The notes: a model not told the origin generated them from the letters alone. A stretch of DNA of 14,308 nucleotides from an uncultured Eubacteriales bacterium (GCA_900546415.1 URCY01000047.1:1-14308); one strand, 5' to 3'. Shown: positions 6,749 to 14,308, counted from the first letter of the stretch. Translations and numbers: made by a program.

Positions 6749-9700
6749 ATATGCGTGTTCTGCACCGAGGTCGACGGGAATACGGATTCCCCCGTTTCCT
6801 GATATAGCCGCTCCGCCTCCTCCGAGGCTCTGCTCGTGCTGTAATGCTCGATCTTGCCGGGGAGCAGCAGTGCATTCGCGATTCGCTCCGCCGTGCTGCC
6901 GCCGTATTCCTTGTCCTGCCCGTAAGCGTCCGTTTTGACCGGGAGCTGATTGCGCAAGCCGGGAATGCCGTACTGCAACCGATCCTTCATCTGCCCGAAG
7001 AACGAATCACTCGTGTAGAGGTCTCTGTAGTAGGGGTCTCCGGCTTTCGCAAACGCCCGGAGGATCGCGGGTTCCGCGCGGGACACGGAATCGAGCAGGA
7101 GCTGCTTGCCAAGCTCCGTGAATTTGCTCGCGTCCACGTCGCCGCTGTAGCCGGTCAGCGTTTTATAAATGCTCCCGAGCTGCTCAAGGCCGGGCGTGTT
7201 GGCAATTGAGGAAAAGATGCCGTTCGGGAAAGCCTCCAGTGCAGTCTCGCTGTTTGCCATCATCGCGCCGGTCTGCATCATCGCGTCGAGCGGCTGCATG
7301 AAGCTCAGGTCGAGCAGCGTGTCCCCATCCTGAAGCGCGGCGTCCTCGCCCTTGATAAGCCGGATCAGGCCGTCCCAGTTGAGCTGGATGCCGTCCAGAT
7401 GCTGCACGCCGCGCTGTGTGTCGCGTTTCCGGTCGTCATCGTCTCCCACTCCGGCCACGATCAGGATTCCGAGCTTGGCAAGCTTTGCAAACGCATAGGT
7501 CATGGACGCTCCCGTGATGCCGCGCCCGAACGTCAGGGCGGCGCTTCTCTGCGTCTCAAATGAGACGTCCTTCCCAAGTCGCATGGTGTGAATCAGACCG
7601 GCAAGGCCAATCACAGACCCCGCCTCATACTTGACCGCGAGATCGACCAGCGCACCGGCAACGGTCGTGTAGTTAAGCAGCAAGTTGCCGACGCCGAAGC
7701 GCGTCGCGTTCGGGTCGTACAGGTTCTTGATAAGCTGCTGCATTTGCTGCCGGGCTTCCTTGCCTTCCCGTGCCTCGACGAGCTGCCGCCGGTAATCCGC
7801 GTCGCCCAGCTTCGATTTCTCGATCCGCACCTTTTCGCCGTTGTCCAGCTCGACGGTCACGACGCCGCTGTTTCCACTGAAACCGACCTGATTCAGCGCG
7901 TTCTTGATGCTCGAGGCAAACCGGCCGGAAACGGAATCCTGCTGGAACGTGCGCTCCTGCGCCATCAGGTCGGCGGCTTTCAGCGCGTCCTCCGGCGAGA
8001 CTTTGCCCTGCTCGACCAGCTTTGCCATGCCGCGCAGCACCTCGCCGCGCGCAAAGCCCTTGAAAAATTCATCGGAATCGACGAGCAAGTGCGCCTGAAT
8101 CTCCTCCATGCGCGAGAGCACCCGTTCGGCCACGTTCCCGTTCGCCTTGAATACCCGGCTTGTCGTCTGGCCGTATTTCCCCTCGAGGCCGTCCGTGTTG
8201 ACGTCAAGCGCCGTCTCGACGTATGCCTGCCGGTATGCCCGGATCGCGGTGCTCCAAGCCTGACGCGAGAGCACGGAAATGTCTGCCGAGAGCGTCCTTC
8301 TGCCGGTGAAGCGGTAGAGCAGATCGTCGAACGGGACGGCGATGTTGTTTGCAAGAGAATCAACAAGTCCGAACATCGTGTTGCCCGCAAGGTTTCGCAT
8401 GAACGTTGCAGGGCTGCTCAGGTCGTTCAGCCGGAGCAGGGAGCTTGCTATGTCTGCCTTGGTCGCCTTGCTTGTCAGGTCGCTGGAAACGCCGCGAATC
8501 TGACTGACGGCGATCTTCTGCAAAACGTCGTTCGGGAGCTTCCGAAGCGACCCGGTCACGATCCTGCCGAGCTTGTCCGTGAACGCCGTCGTTGTCTTGC
8601 GCAGTTTCGCAAGGTCGGAGATCACGCCGATCATTGCCGCGTCGCCGCGCCCCTGCACCTCGCCGGTGTCCGGGTTCCGCAGCGCGTCGGATGCCGCCTG
8701 TATGCGGGATGCTGCGTCGAGCAGCTGCCCGCCAAGCTCTTTGACCCGCTCGTTTGAGAATCGCCCGTCATTTAACTCCGTGATCGCGTCAACGGCCGCG
8801 CCCTGCGGCGTGCGCGACCATTTCGCGAGTGCCTGAACCGTCTGACCGGCCTGCGTCCCGGCCTCCTTGACGGCAAGCGCAAGCTCGACCGCGCGAGCCG
8901 CGTCCCCGTCAAGCTGATTTGAGGCGATCAAGCCCATCGCCGTATCAATGTCCGGCGCGCTCCAGACGTGCCCGTCGTTGTCCGTCAGCAGATATTCCGC
9001 CTCGCCCTTCGGGTCGGCCTGAATGCGGTCTTCCGCCTCGGCCAGACTGTCGACCTCGTGCGAAACGTTATATCGCGCGGCGTTCTTGTTCTGCTCGAGC
9101 ATTTCGTCGCGCACGTCCTGAAACACGCCGCCGAACACTGGGGAGTTCTTCAGCGTGTTTTCCACGACGCGGCTTCTGTCCGTCTTGCGCCCGACCGGGC
9201 GAGCAGCGCGGACGGCGGCCACCATATCCTCTGCCGGATTCGATCGCTGCCGTGTGGCCGGTTGGCTGACCTCCGGCGCGGTTCCGGGGGCGTCCGTCTG
9301 TCCCTGCTGCGGCGCGGAACTTCTATCGCTCAACAGACTGTCGCGGTACGCCGTCGCTTGGTCGTAACCATCTTTTCCGTAGGTCGGAAGCGCGTCAAGC
9401 TGCTCCTGCGTCATATGCCCGTATTTTCCGATGTTCGATACAACGGTTTCCGCAGAATCGCCGTTGTGCATCATGAAATAAACGTAAGGCGTTCCCTTGC
9501 TCTTATCCCAGCCGGGGTTTGCATGCTCCTCGTTGAACTCCACGCGGGCAACCGGGACAAAACCGTAGCGTTCATAAATACGAACGAGGCCTTTCCCGTA
9601 GCAATCCAGTTTCACGCCTCCCGACGCAATTGCTTGCGGGATAACGCCGTCCATTGCGTGAGGAGTTTCATTAAGTTGCTTGTTTTTGAAAACAGCTTCA

Positions 9701-12700
9701 ATATCTCCGTCGTCTGTGAGCGCAAAGCCTATCGTTCCGCCCTCGTCCATAAAGGTGCGTTTGCCTTGCAACTCCGCGGGTGACTTCGGTGTAACTGCCC
9801 AACCGTGGTCTGCATCTGCCGCACGCGCTGCATCCAGCGCAGAAGAAAAGGCGGCATTGTCTGCGTCGAAGTCATACAACTCCGCTGCAACAACGCCGCT
9901 TTCCGTGAATGCGTTTTGAACACTCTGGCTTAAATTCCTTCGAGAAAGGACTTGATTTGTTCGTCCGGATTGCCGTCCTCCCGCATCTCGTCTATCAGAA
10001 AGCTGTCCTCCGGGAATTTCTTCAACCATTCCTCCAGCCATTCGGTTGCCGTCATTTGAAACACCTCCGTTTGTTTCAGTATAACCCGAATTTTCGGCGT
10101 TGTCAATATTCAGTTGTACGTTTTTCCCGGCCTCCACCGCGTCCACCAACGCGCGCCGCATTCCAGAAATGCCGGACGGTTCTTCAATCTGTACGCCAAA
10201 AGCCTCGCTTGCAATTGCGCGGCCGTCCGGCGTGTTGAGCCGAAGATTCAGAATCTCGGCGTTTGTTAGGTCTCTGACCGATTTTTCGCCCGTTTTCAGC
10301 GCGTTCAGCGTTTCTGCGGCTTGCTGTGCCTGTTCCGGTGATACGCCGTTCAAGGCGGCATATTTTGCCTCTGCCGGTGCTTCAACGGTTCTCTGCGCGG
10401 CCTCCGGCACGGATGCCGCGTTCCCGGCAGTCTGTGCAGCCGCCTCCGCGTCGTATTCCGCGCCGATGCTGTTCACGATCTTCAGAAAATCGTATTCCGA
10501 CATCGGCTTTTTCGGCATGTTGCCATCCGTTACGGCGTCGATCACGGCCTCACCGGCCTTGTAGATCGCAGACCCCTCCGGGGCTTTCATTGCCTCCTGC
10601 GCCCATTCTACCTGTGCACGGAGCGTCTCCTGCTCCTGCGCGCGATACCCGACGTAGTCCGACACGGTGTCGCCCGCGCTCATTGCAGTCGTCAGCATCA
10701 GGGTCGAGACGGTCGTCTCGAGGAATTCGTCGAAGAACTCCCCGGCAGAACCCCAGAATTCCGGTGCCTGCTGCGTCGCAACGGCCTTGATGAGCGGCTC
10801 GATCGCGTTCTGGAAGTTCTCCTCGATCACCTCGCCGGAAACGCGGCCGACCCACTGCATGACGGTCTTCATAGCGGCGGACTTGAATTTTTCGGCGAGC
10901 ATGTTGCCGAAATTCTCCGACATGACGCCCTGTAGGCCGGGGACGTAGCCGAGGAGCGTCTGCGTCGCGACCTCCGATGTTGCCGTCAGACCGCCGTAGA
11001 CCGATGCCTGCGTCTCGTCCATGCCCTGTCTGCGACCGTCTATGTAATTTTGCGAGAATATTTCCGTGTAAAAAGCAGAACTAAACGCCGCCTGCGGCAC
11101 ATGCGCGATCGCGGAGGAAACCGCCGCCTGATGCGCGAGGCTTCCGCCGACGCTCAACGCGCCGGAACCGGCAAGGGCGGCACTGATTCCCTGACCGGCG
11201 ACGGAGGCCGCTATGGCAGGGAGCATCTGACCGGCGGATTCCGCAGCGCTCATACCAGCCCCGGCAAGGTATTTCTCGACGCCCGTCCCGCCGATCGTGA
11301 CGGGGTCTTCGTGCAGCATACCGCGATACTGCGCCACCACGCCGCCCTCGTCCGGCATGGGCTGATCGGCTCCGAACAGCTTCCCGATCCCGTAGGAAAG
11401 ACCGCGCATTGCCTTGTTCGTGCCGTATGCCACCGAGCCGATCGTCTGATCCTCGATCTTTCCCCACGTGCCGCGCATGTCCATTGCCTCGTTCGCGTAG
11501 AGGCGGTTCAGCTTCGGCTTCAGCAGCTTTGCAAAGCCGAGCGCCGCTTCCTGCCCCTTCGTGTTCCAAAGGTAGCGGAACGTGTTCTTTTCATCGTCGG
11601 TCATCCTGCGGTAGGCATACCATTCGTTCTCCGTGTCGTTTTCCGACGAGAACAAATACCCGGCGTAGTCGAGCGGCGCGTCGCTGTGCAGCCATGACCC
11701 GATCTCGTCCCCGTCCACCATAGCTGAGACGCGCTCTGCTTCGTTCAGATCGTTCCAGAATACGGCCGGGTCGATCGCACCCGGCGCACTATGCGGCTTG
11801 CTCTTGGCCTCGAAATCCGGCTGAGCCTTCGCCCATGCGACCTGCTTCGCCGTCCAGCTCGAAACCGCGTATTCGTAGCGCTCAAGTGTCGCCTGTTCCT
11901 CCGTCGTGAGCGGGACGTCGGCTCTGTCCGGACGGTATTTTTCATAGATGTCAAGCGCCTCACGCTGCGCGTCGCTTAACTCGTCGCGCGGCGTTCCTTC
12001 CTCGGCAATGATCTTTCCGGCGTTATACAGTCTGCGCCCGTCCTCGCCGAGGCTCTCAACGCCTTCGCTGCTCGTCTTCGCGTCCCGCTTTTCGTAGATT
12101 TCCCCCGCCTCTCTTGCAAGCCTTGCAAGCGCGTTGCCCGTCTGAGCCTCCTCCTTGTCCTCGGCGGCATAGTAGCCCGGCATTTTATAGGCACTCTGTG
12201 CCTCGTTCCACGCCCGCTGCGCGCGCTGTGCGTTCACCGCCTCCTGCGTCATGCTCTTGTCTGCTGCAAGCTGTGCCTTCTCCTTTTCGGCGTTGATTGC
12301 CGCCTCATATCTGGCGTACTGCTTGTCGACCGCAGCCTGTGACGCTCTCATATTGGCGTCATAGAGCGTCTGCAAATAACCGGTCAGGTCGGTCGGCTCT
12401 GTGGACTGGGAAATCAGCTGCTGATATGCCGAATAGATGCTGTTCCGGTCGTTCATGTCCGTCCCGGACAGAACCGAGCCGACGTAGCTCGGGTCGCCAG
12501 AAAGATAGCTTGCGTACTTGCTCGTCGGGTCATAGTCCAGCTTCTCGCCGGAAATCTTCGCGTTTCGCTGCTGTTCCAGAATCGCGGCCTCCCGGTAGTT
12601 CCCGGCGGCCGCTGCCTTCTCAATCTGCGCGGTGTAGTCCGTGTTCGCGTCGTACTGATACGGCGCGTTCTTCGTCGTCGGTGCGGTGCTCTGCGCCGCC

Positions 12701-12834
12701 GTCTGCGTCTTTGTCTCCGGCCTCGTCGTGCTCACGCTGCCGACGTCCGGGGTCTTGATATTCGTTGCAAGGTTCGACGCGGCGTTTCCGCCGTTTTTGG
12801 CCGTTTCCTTCGGCTTTTTGGTAAGCTCGTCCAT
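6682..12834 (-). CDS. Giant phage-type polyvalent protein, 3' end disrupted
   Basis: A 2050-residue open frame starting after AAGGAGGG. By residue: 1-120, a low-complexity start with a typical phage pattern (IEKAAAAGNYREAAILEQQR); about 150-340, Glu/Ala-rich helical, probably coiled coil; about 515-720, Gly/Ala-rich hydrophobic (GQMLPAIAASVAGQGISAAL); about 890-970, a Gly/Asn/Arg linker; about 970-1165, a GNAT-like fold (CYGKGLVRIYERYGFVPVAR, later FMMHNGDSAETV); about 1490-2030, with SPATFMRNLAGNTMFG and a C-terminal region (IPGLRNQLPVKTDAYG) resembling large polyvalent protein-associated domain 38. Such proteins are encoded near phage capsid genes and may enter the host with the DNA; the exact role here is inferred. 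After YQETGESVFP, about residue 2019, the frame turns into unrelated sequence where it meets the SLH gene, so the true C-terminus is lost. Confidence 0.8.
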   Translation of the reverse strand: MDELTKKPKETAKNGGNAASNLATNIKTPDVGSVSTTRPETKTQTAAQSTAPTTKNAPYQYDANTDYTAQIEKAAAAGNYREAAILEQQRNAKISGEKLDYDPTSKYASYLSGDPSYVGSVLSGTDMNDRNSIYSAYQQLISQSTEPTDLTGYLQTLYDANMRASQAAVDKQYARYEAAINAEKEKAQLAADKSMTQEAVNAQRAQRAWNEAQSAYKMPGYYAAEDKEEAQTGNALARLAREAGEIYEKRDAKTSSEGVESLGEDGRRLYNAGKIIAEEGTPRDELSDAQREALDIYEKYRPDRADVPLTTEEQATLERYEYAVSSWTAKQVAWAKAQPDFEAKSKPHSAPGAIDPAVFWNDLNEAERVSAMVDGDEIGSWLHSDAPLDYAGYLFSSENDTENEWYAYRRMTDDEKNTFRYLWNTKGQEAALGFAKLLKPKLNRLYANEAMDMRGTWGKIEDQTIGSVAYGTNKAMRGLSYGIGKLFGADQPMPDEGGVVAQYRGMLHEDPVTIGGTGVEKYLAGAGMSAAESAGQMLPAIAASVAGQGISAALAGSGALSVGGSLAHQAAVSSAIAHVPQAAFSSAFYTEIFSQNYIDGRRQGMDETQASVYGGLTATSEVATQTLLGYVPGLQGVMSENFGNMLAEKFKSAAMKTVMQWVGRVSGEVIEENFQNAIEPLIKAVATQQAPEFWGSAGEFFDEFLETTVSTLMLTTAMSAGDTVSDYVGYRAQEQETLRAQVEWAQEAMKAPEGSAIYKAGEAVIDAVTDGNMPKKPMSEYDFLKIVNSIGAEYDAEAAAQTAGNAASVPEAAQRTVEAPAEAKYAALNGVSPEQAQQAAETLNALKTGEKSVRDLTNAEILNLRLNTPDGRAIASEAFGVQIEEPSGISGMRRALVDAVEAGKNVQLNIDNAENSGYTETNGGVSNDGNRMAGGMVEEIPGGQLSDRRDAGGRQSGRTNQVLSRRNLSQSVQNAFTESGVVAAELYDFDADNAAFSSALDAARAADADHGWAVTPKSPAELQGKRTFMDEGGTIGFALTDDGDIEAVFKNKQLNETPHAMDGVIPQAIASGGVKLDCYGKGLVRIYERYGFVPVARVEFNEEHANPGWDKSKGTPYVYFMMHNGDSAETVVSNIGKYGHMTQEQLDALPTYGKDGYDQATAYRDSLLSDRSSAPQQGQTDAPGTAPEVSQPATRQRSNPAEDMVAAVRAARPVGRKTDRSRVVENTLKNSPVFGGVFQDVRDEMLEQNKNAARYNVSHEVDSLAEAEDRIQADPKGEAEYLLTDNDGHVWSAPDIDTAMGLIASNQLDGDAARAVELALAVKEAGTQAGQTVQALAKWSRTPQGAAVDAITELNDGRFSNERVKELGGQLLDAASRIQAASDALRNPDTGEVQGRGDAAMIGVISDLAKLRKTTTAFTDKLGRIVTGSLRKLPNDVLQKIAVSQIRGVSSDLTSKATKADIASSLLRLNDLSSPATFMRNLAGNTMFGLVDSLANNIAVPFDDLLYRFTGRRTLSADISVLSRQAWSTAIRAYRQAYVETALDVNTDGLEGKYGQTTSRVFKANGNVAERVLSRMEEIQAHLLVDSDEFFKGFARGEVLRGMAKLVEQGKVSPEDALKAADLMAQERTFQQDSVSGRFASSIKNALNQVGFSGNSGVVTVELDNGEKVRIEKSKLGDADYRRQLVEAREGKEARQQMQQLIKNLYDPNATRFGVGNLLLNYTTVAGALVDLAVKYEAGSVIGLAGLIHTMRLGKDVSFETQRSAALTFGRGITGASMTYAFAKLAKLGILIVAGVGDDDDRKRDTQRGVQHLDGIQLNWDGLIRLIKGEDAALQDGDTLLDLSFMQPLDAMMQTGAMMANSETALEAFPNGIFSSIANTPGLEQLGSIYKTLTGYSGDVDASKFTELGKQLLLDSVSRAEPAILRAFAKAGDPYYRDLYTSDSFFGQMKDRLQYGIPGLRNQLPVKTDAYGQDKEYGGSTAERIANALLLPGKIEHYSTSRASEEAERLYQETGESVFPSTSVQNTHICATRCRPILKNPPRKTPLRST
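9930..10055 (-). CDS. Nested 41-residue acidic small protein with its own promoter
   Basis: On the same strand as the giant gene but in another frame, a 41-codon ORF starts at 10055 and stops with TAA at 9930-9932. It begins MTATEWLEEWLKK and ends IKSFLEGI. GGAGGTG (10062-10068) lies 6 bases before the ATG, and a near-consensus sigma-A promoter sits directly upstream. The product is strongly acidic (12 Asp/Glu against 4 Lys/Arg), has two Trp, and looks like two amphipathic helices, whereas the overlapping giant-protein frame is a Gly/Arg/Asn-rich linker (about residues 927-968), which is tolerant of overlap. No family is recognised. An acidic small protein could be an inhibitor, antitoxin or DNA mimic, but that is speculation. 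Chance formation of both signals together is unlikely but possible. Confidence 0.55.
   Translation of the reverse strand: MTATEWLEEWLKKFPEDSFLIDEMREDGNPDEQIKSFLEGI
10078..10106 (-). promoter_or_regulatory. Near-consensus sigma-A promoter inside the giant gene
   Basis: Read on the - strand: TTGACA (10106-10101), exactly 17 bases, then TATACT (10083-10078). The -35 is a perfect consensus and the -10 is 5 of 6. A dyad CCGAA-AA-TTCGG fills the spacer and could be an operator. The predicted start would be near 10071, giving a leader of only about 16 bases that contains the GGAGGTG of the nested ORF. Confidence 0.65.
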
Positions 12835-12844
12835 GCTGCCCTCC

Positions 12845-12970
12845 TTAATTCAGCCCGCCGTAGTAAAGCGGGATGCTCTCAAACTGCGCCGGGCACGTCC
12901 GGCCGAACAGCGCAAGCTTTAAGAACGCCGTTTTACACGGGCTGGGCGTTGCAGTGTGTCCCGAAACCAT
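12845..12970 (-). pseudogene. C-terminal end of the gene that preceded the giant gene
   Basis: A - strand frame ends in TAA at 12845-12847, and this stop lies inside the AAGGAGGG ribosome binding site of the giant gene, the spacing expected for two genes of one phage operon. The tail CPAQFESIPLYYGGLN looks like a genuine protein end. The first in-frame ATG is at 12970 (41 codons, MVSGHTATPSPC at the front), but it has no proper ribosome binding site, and the frame is open only to a stop near 13035. The upstream sequence looks non-coding, so I read this as a truncated gene whose front is missing. The product is not recognised. Confidence 0.4.
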
Positions 12971-13120
12971 TCCTGTTTGTTTCCCGCGCCGGAATGGTGC
13001 GCGATACCGCCGCGACAGGGAGTTGCACCCCGTTTAGCAGGCCAAGGAGAGTACAAGCCGAGATCGCTCTGGCTCGCGGCGGTTATATCAAAATTTCAGG
13101 GGAATAAAAGCTTTCTCGTT

Positions 13121-13147
13121 TGAGGCCGGCCGTGTTGACCGGCCTCA
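13121..13147. repeat. Perfect 9-bp hairpin
   Basis: TGAGGCCGG (13121-13129) and CCGGCCTCA (13139-13147) pair perfectly around a 9-base loop. No T-run follows on either strand, so it is not a standard terminator. Role unknown. Confidence 0.7.
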
Positions 13148-13659
13148 AGGGCGCCGCGCGGAATCCAACCGCGCTTACCGCTCTCCGTCCGGCGGGTAGC
13201 TGCAACAGCGCCATATCTGTCTATCCCGTCGGCTGCTCACTTCACCGCGCTAAAGCCGACTGGGTTCCTTTTTTGATTTTCCAATGCGCGATTTCAAGAG
13301 GGAGCGCCCTTCTTTTCCGGCAAGGGACGTCTTAAGCCTGTGATGCGCCGGTTTATGCCCGATTCCACGGGAATGTGAGGAAGGGGAGAATCACTGTGTG
13401 GAATACAAGGATAGCCGCCCACAGAACCACCGCGCACTTTTTCCGCTACCCCCACCCCCCGCGCGCGGGCGTGGTTTTGGTGTTGATTCCATATCACGCG
13501 GCGCGCCCCGGGGGGATTGCCGCCCAGCCTAGCCCCGCGCCCTGCACCGGATATGCGCCTGGGCTTTGCGGATATGTGCCCGCGCAGCTCGTGCCGCTCG
13601 TGCTGTCTTTCTCCGAATTGCGCCCCGGTTGTATGCCGTTTATGCGTCGCGTAACTTGC

Positions 13660-13691
13660 GAACGCAACAAAATATTCTTTTTGCTGCGTTC
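13660..13691. repeat. 13-bp stem-loop
   Basis: GAACGCAACAAAA (13660-13672) and TTTTGCTGCGTTC (13679-13691) pair over 13 positions, 12 of them Watson-Crick, around a 6-base loop. Pairing can extend outward with CTTG and CAAG after a 2-base bulge. It lies about 70 bases downstream of the stop of the - strand gene ending at 13763 and may be a processing or termination structure. No T-run follows. Confidence 0.65.
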
Positions 13692-13762
13692 AAGCGTCGC
13701 TTTGCGCGTCACGTTTTTGCATTATCCGCTTTATTCTGCATATTTAATGTGTTATCTGTCTA

Positions 13763-14221
13763 TCAGTCAAAAGCATCTGTTATATCGCCGAATCCTCCGA
13801 GAATCCGAAGCTGCACATCTCCTGACGCGTTAACGTCCTTTTTATCGACAAGCGCAGCCCCGTCGAAGTCCTGTCGCTGATTGAAAACGGCCTTGTTGGT
13901 TTGCGCCCCAGACCACGCCGGAGCAGTGCTATATTGTCCACGGATAAAGGTACACAGGCGTCTTAAAGCGTCAGCCGCGGCTCTATTTTTTGAAGAATCC
14001 TGTTTCTTCATTGTCTCTTTCCGTTGTTCCGCATCCGCAGCGGGATCAAACCCGCAACCGATAGCGCCATCTGATTTAATGAATTTAGAAACATCGTCAG
14101 CGACTTCCCCGAGACATCCGCATAAATGCCAAAAATCCGGACGTTTGATTTGTCCGGATTCGCAAAGATCTTTGTATTGCTTGCAGGCATTCATGATAGC
14201 ATCGGGAGACGATCTAAGCAT
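13763..14221 (-). CDS. Small phage-like protein, possibly terminase small subunit
   Basis: The start was chosen at the ATG at 14221 because AGGAGGTG (14229-14236) lies just upstream; a longer reading would run through the palindrome at the window end. The product is 152 residues. It has an N-terminal helical part (MLRSSPDAIMNACKQYKDL), a hydrophobic segment RPDFWHLCGCLGEVADDVSK that could be a helix-turn-helix, a charged middle (KKQDSSKNRAAADALRRL), a segment NKAVFNQRQDFDGAALVDKK and a short beta-like end SGDVQLRILGGFGD. That order resembles small terminase subunits of Clostridia phages, which recognise packaging sites, and it lies on the same strand upstream of the phage giant gene. The match is by style only. 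An unknown phage or accessory protein is equally possible. Confidence 0.55.
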   Translation of the reverse strand: MLRSSPDAIMNACKQYKDLCESGQIKRPDFWHLCGCLGEVADDVSKFIKSDGAIGCGFDPAADAEQRKETMKKQDSSKNRAAADALRRLCTFIRGQYSTAPAWSGAQTNKAVFNQRQDFDGAALVDKKDVNASGDVQLRILGGFGDITDAFD

Positions 14222-14254
14222 GGTTGAGCACCTCCTGACAGAAAAAATAACAGG

Positions 14255-14308
14255 TTTTTGAATAAATCCCGGGAGAAAGTGCACTTTCTCCCGGGATTTA
14301 TTCAAAAA
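14255..14308. repeat. Perfect 54-bp palindrome at the right edge
   Basis: The last 54 bases are their own reverse complement. The arms begin TTTTTGAATAAATCCCGGGA and the centre is TGCA at 14280-14283. As RNA it would form a GC-rich stem with A and T flanks, like a bidirectional terminator, upstream of the gene starting at 14221. Because the palindrome ends exactly at the last base, it may also be a fold-back at a contig end, and the mirror symmetry could continue outside the window. Confidence 0.9.

Larger units (their letters stand above)
12971..13762. other. About 790 bases without a convincing gene
   Basis: Several frames are open here on both strands, as is usual in GC-rich DNA, but all translate to Arg/Gly/Pro-rich text without recognisable motifs or good ribosome binding sites. 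The stretch holds two clear hairpins, at 13121-13147 and 13660-13691, and becomes more AT-rich from about 13640. It lies between the small phage-like gene and the tail of the gene before the giant one, where a phage would normally carry terminase large subunit and portal genes. A remnant of deleted structural genes, or a non-coding RNA region, is possible. Confidence 0.5.

Noticed and set aside
5999..6802. Long + strand open frame opposite the SLH region
   Set aside because: The - strand frame contains three clear SLH repeats; the + frame is their antisense shadow.
7588..8757. Long + strand open frame inside the giant gene
   Set aside because: Antisense shadow of the phage polyvalent frame; no ribosome binding site and no recognisable motif.
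13121..13147. Rho-independent terminator
   Set aside because: The hairpin is perfect but no T-run follows on either strand.
13294..13694. - strand open frame of about 130 codons downstream of the small phage-like gene
   Set aside because: Arg/Gly/Pro-rich, no good start with ribosome binding site, and no recognisable motif; kept only as part of the gene-poor region.
13375..13833. + strand open frame of about 150 codons in the gene-poor region
   Set aside because: Pro/Arg/Leu-rich without domain features; its end overlaps the better supported - strand gene at 13763-14221.
1..14308. CRISPR array, rRNA or tRNA genes
   Set aside because: No regularly spaced short repeats and no recognisable tRNA or rRNA segments were seen on reading both strands by eye.

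Overview
The window looks like chromosome of a GC-rich Clostridia (Oscillospiraceae-like gut Firmicute) with a degraded phage-type segment on its right side. Support for this comes from strong GGAGG-type ribosome binding sites, an SLH-domain cell-surface protein, a DUF3343/SelD selenium module with a LysR regulator, and the sequence style of a giant phage polyvalent protein. The organism assignment is inference from gene content only.

Left part (1-4104, + strand): the end of a dispersed repeat (1-53) precedes a nicotinamidase/isochorismatase-like cysteine hydrolase (90-620). A likely promoter overlapping a 6-bp dyad (646-676) then drives a tightly overlapped operon. Its genes are a class V aminotransferase/cysteine desulfurase (712-1845), a DUF3343 putative Se/S carrier (1842-2102), selenide water dikinase SelD (2087-3127) and a LysR regulator (3124-4023), closed by a rho-independent terminator. 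Together they plausibly take selenium or sulfur from a donor, hand it on, make selenophosphate and regulate the process. No selenocysteine-insertion gene (selA, selB, selC) and no molybdenum hydroxylase is visible, so the end use of the selenium cannot be read here.

Middle (4108-6089, - strand): a membrane-anchored protein with a 2-oxoacid dehydrogenase E2 acyltransferase-like domain, in which the catalytic His position is Glu; a second, complete copy of the dispersed imperfect-palindromic repeat (5601-5754); an orphan gene tail with its own terminator; another terminator; and the C-terminal part of an SLH-domain protein.

Right part (6682-14308, - strand): a 2050-residue phage polyvalent-type protein whose 3' end runs out of frame into the SLH gene, a junction suggesting deletion or recombination. 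Nested inside it, in another frame of the same strand, is a 41-codon ORF with a near-consensus sigma-A promoter (TTGACA, 17 bp, TATACT) and a GGAGGTG ribosome binding site. This is the most intriguing signal in the window. Upstream lie a 41-codon gene tail, about 790 bases with hairpins but no convincing gene, a small phage-like protein that might be a terminase small subunit, and a perfect 54-bp palindrome ending exactly at the last base of the window.
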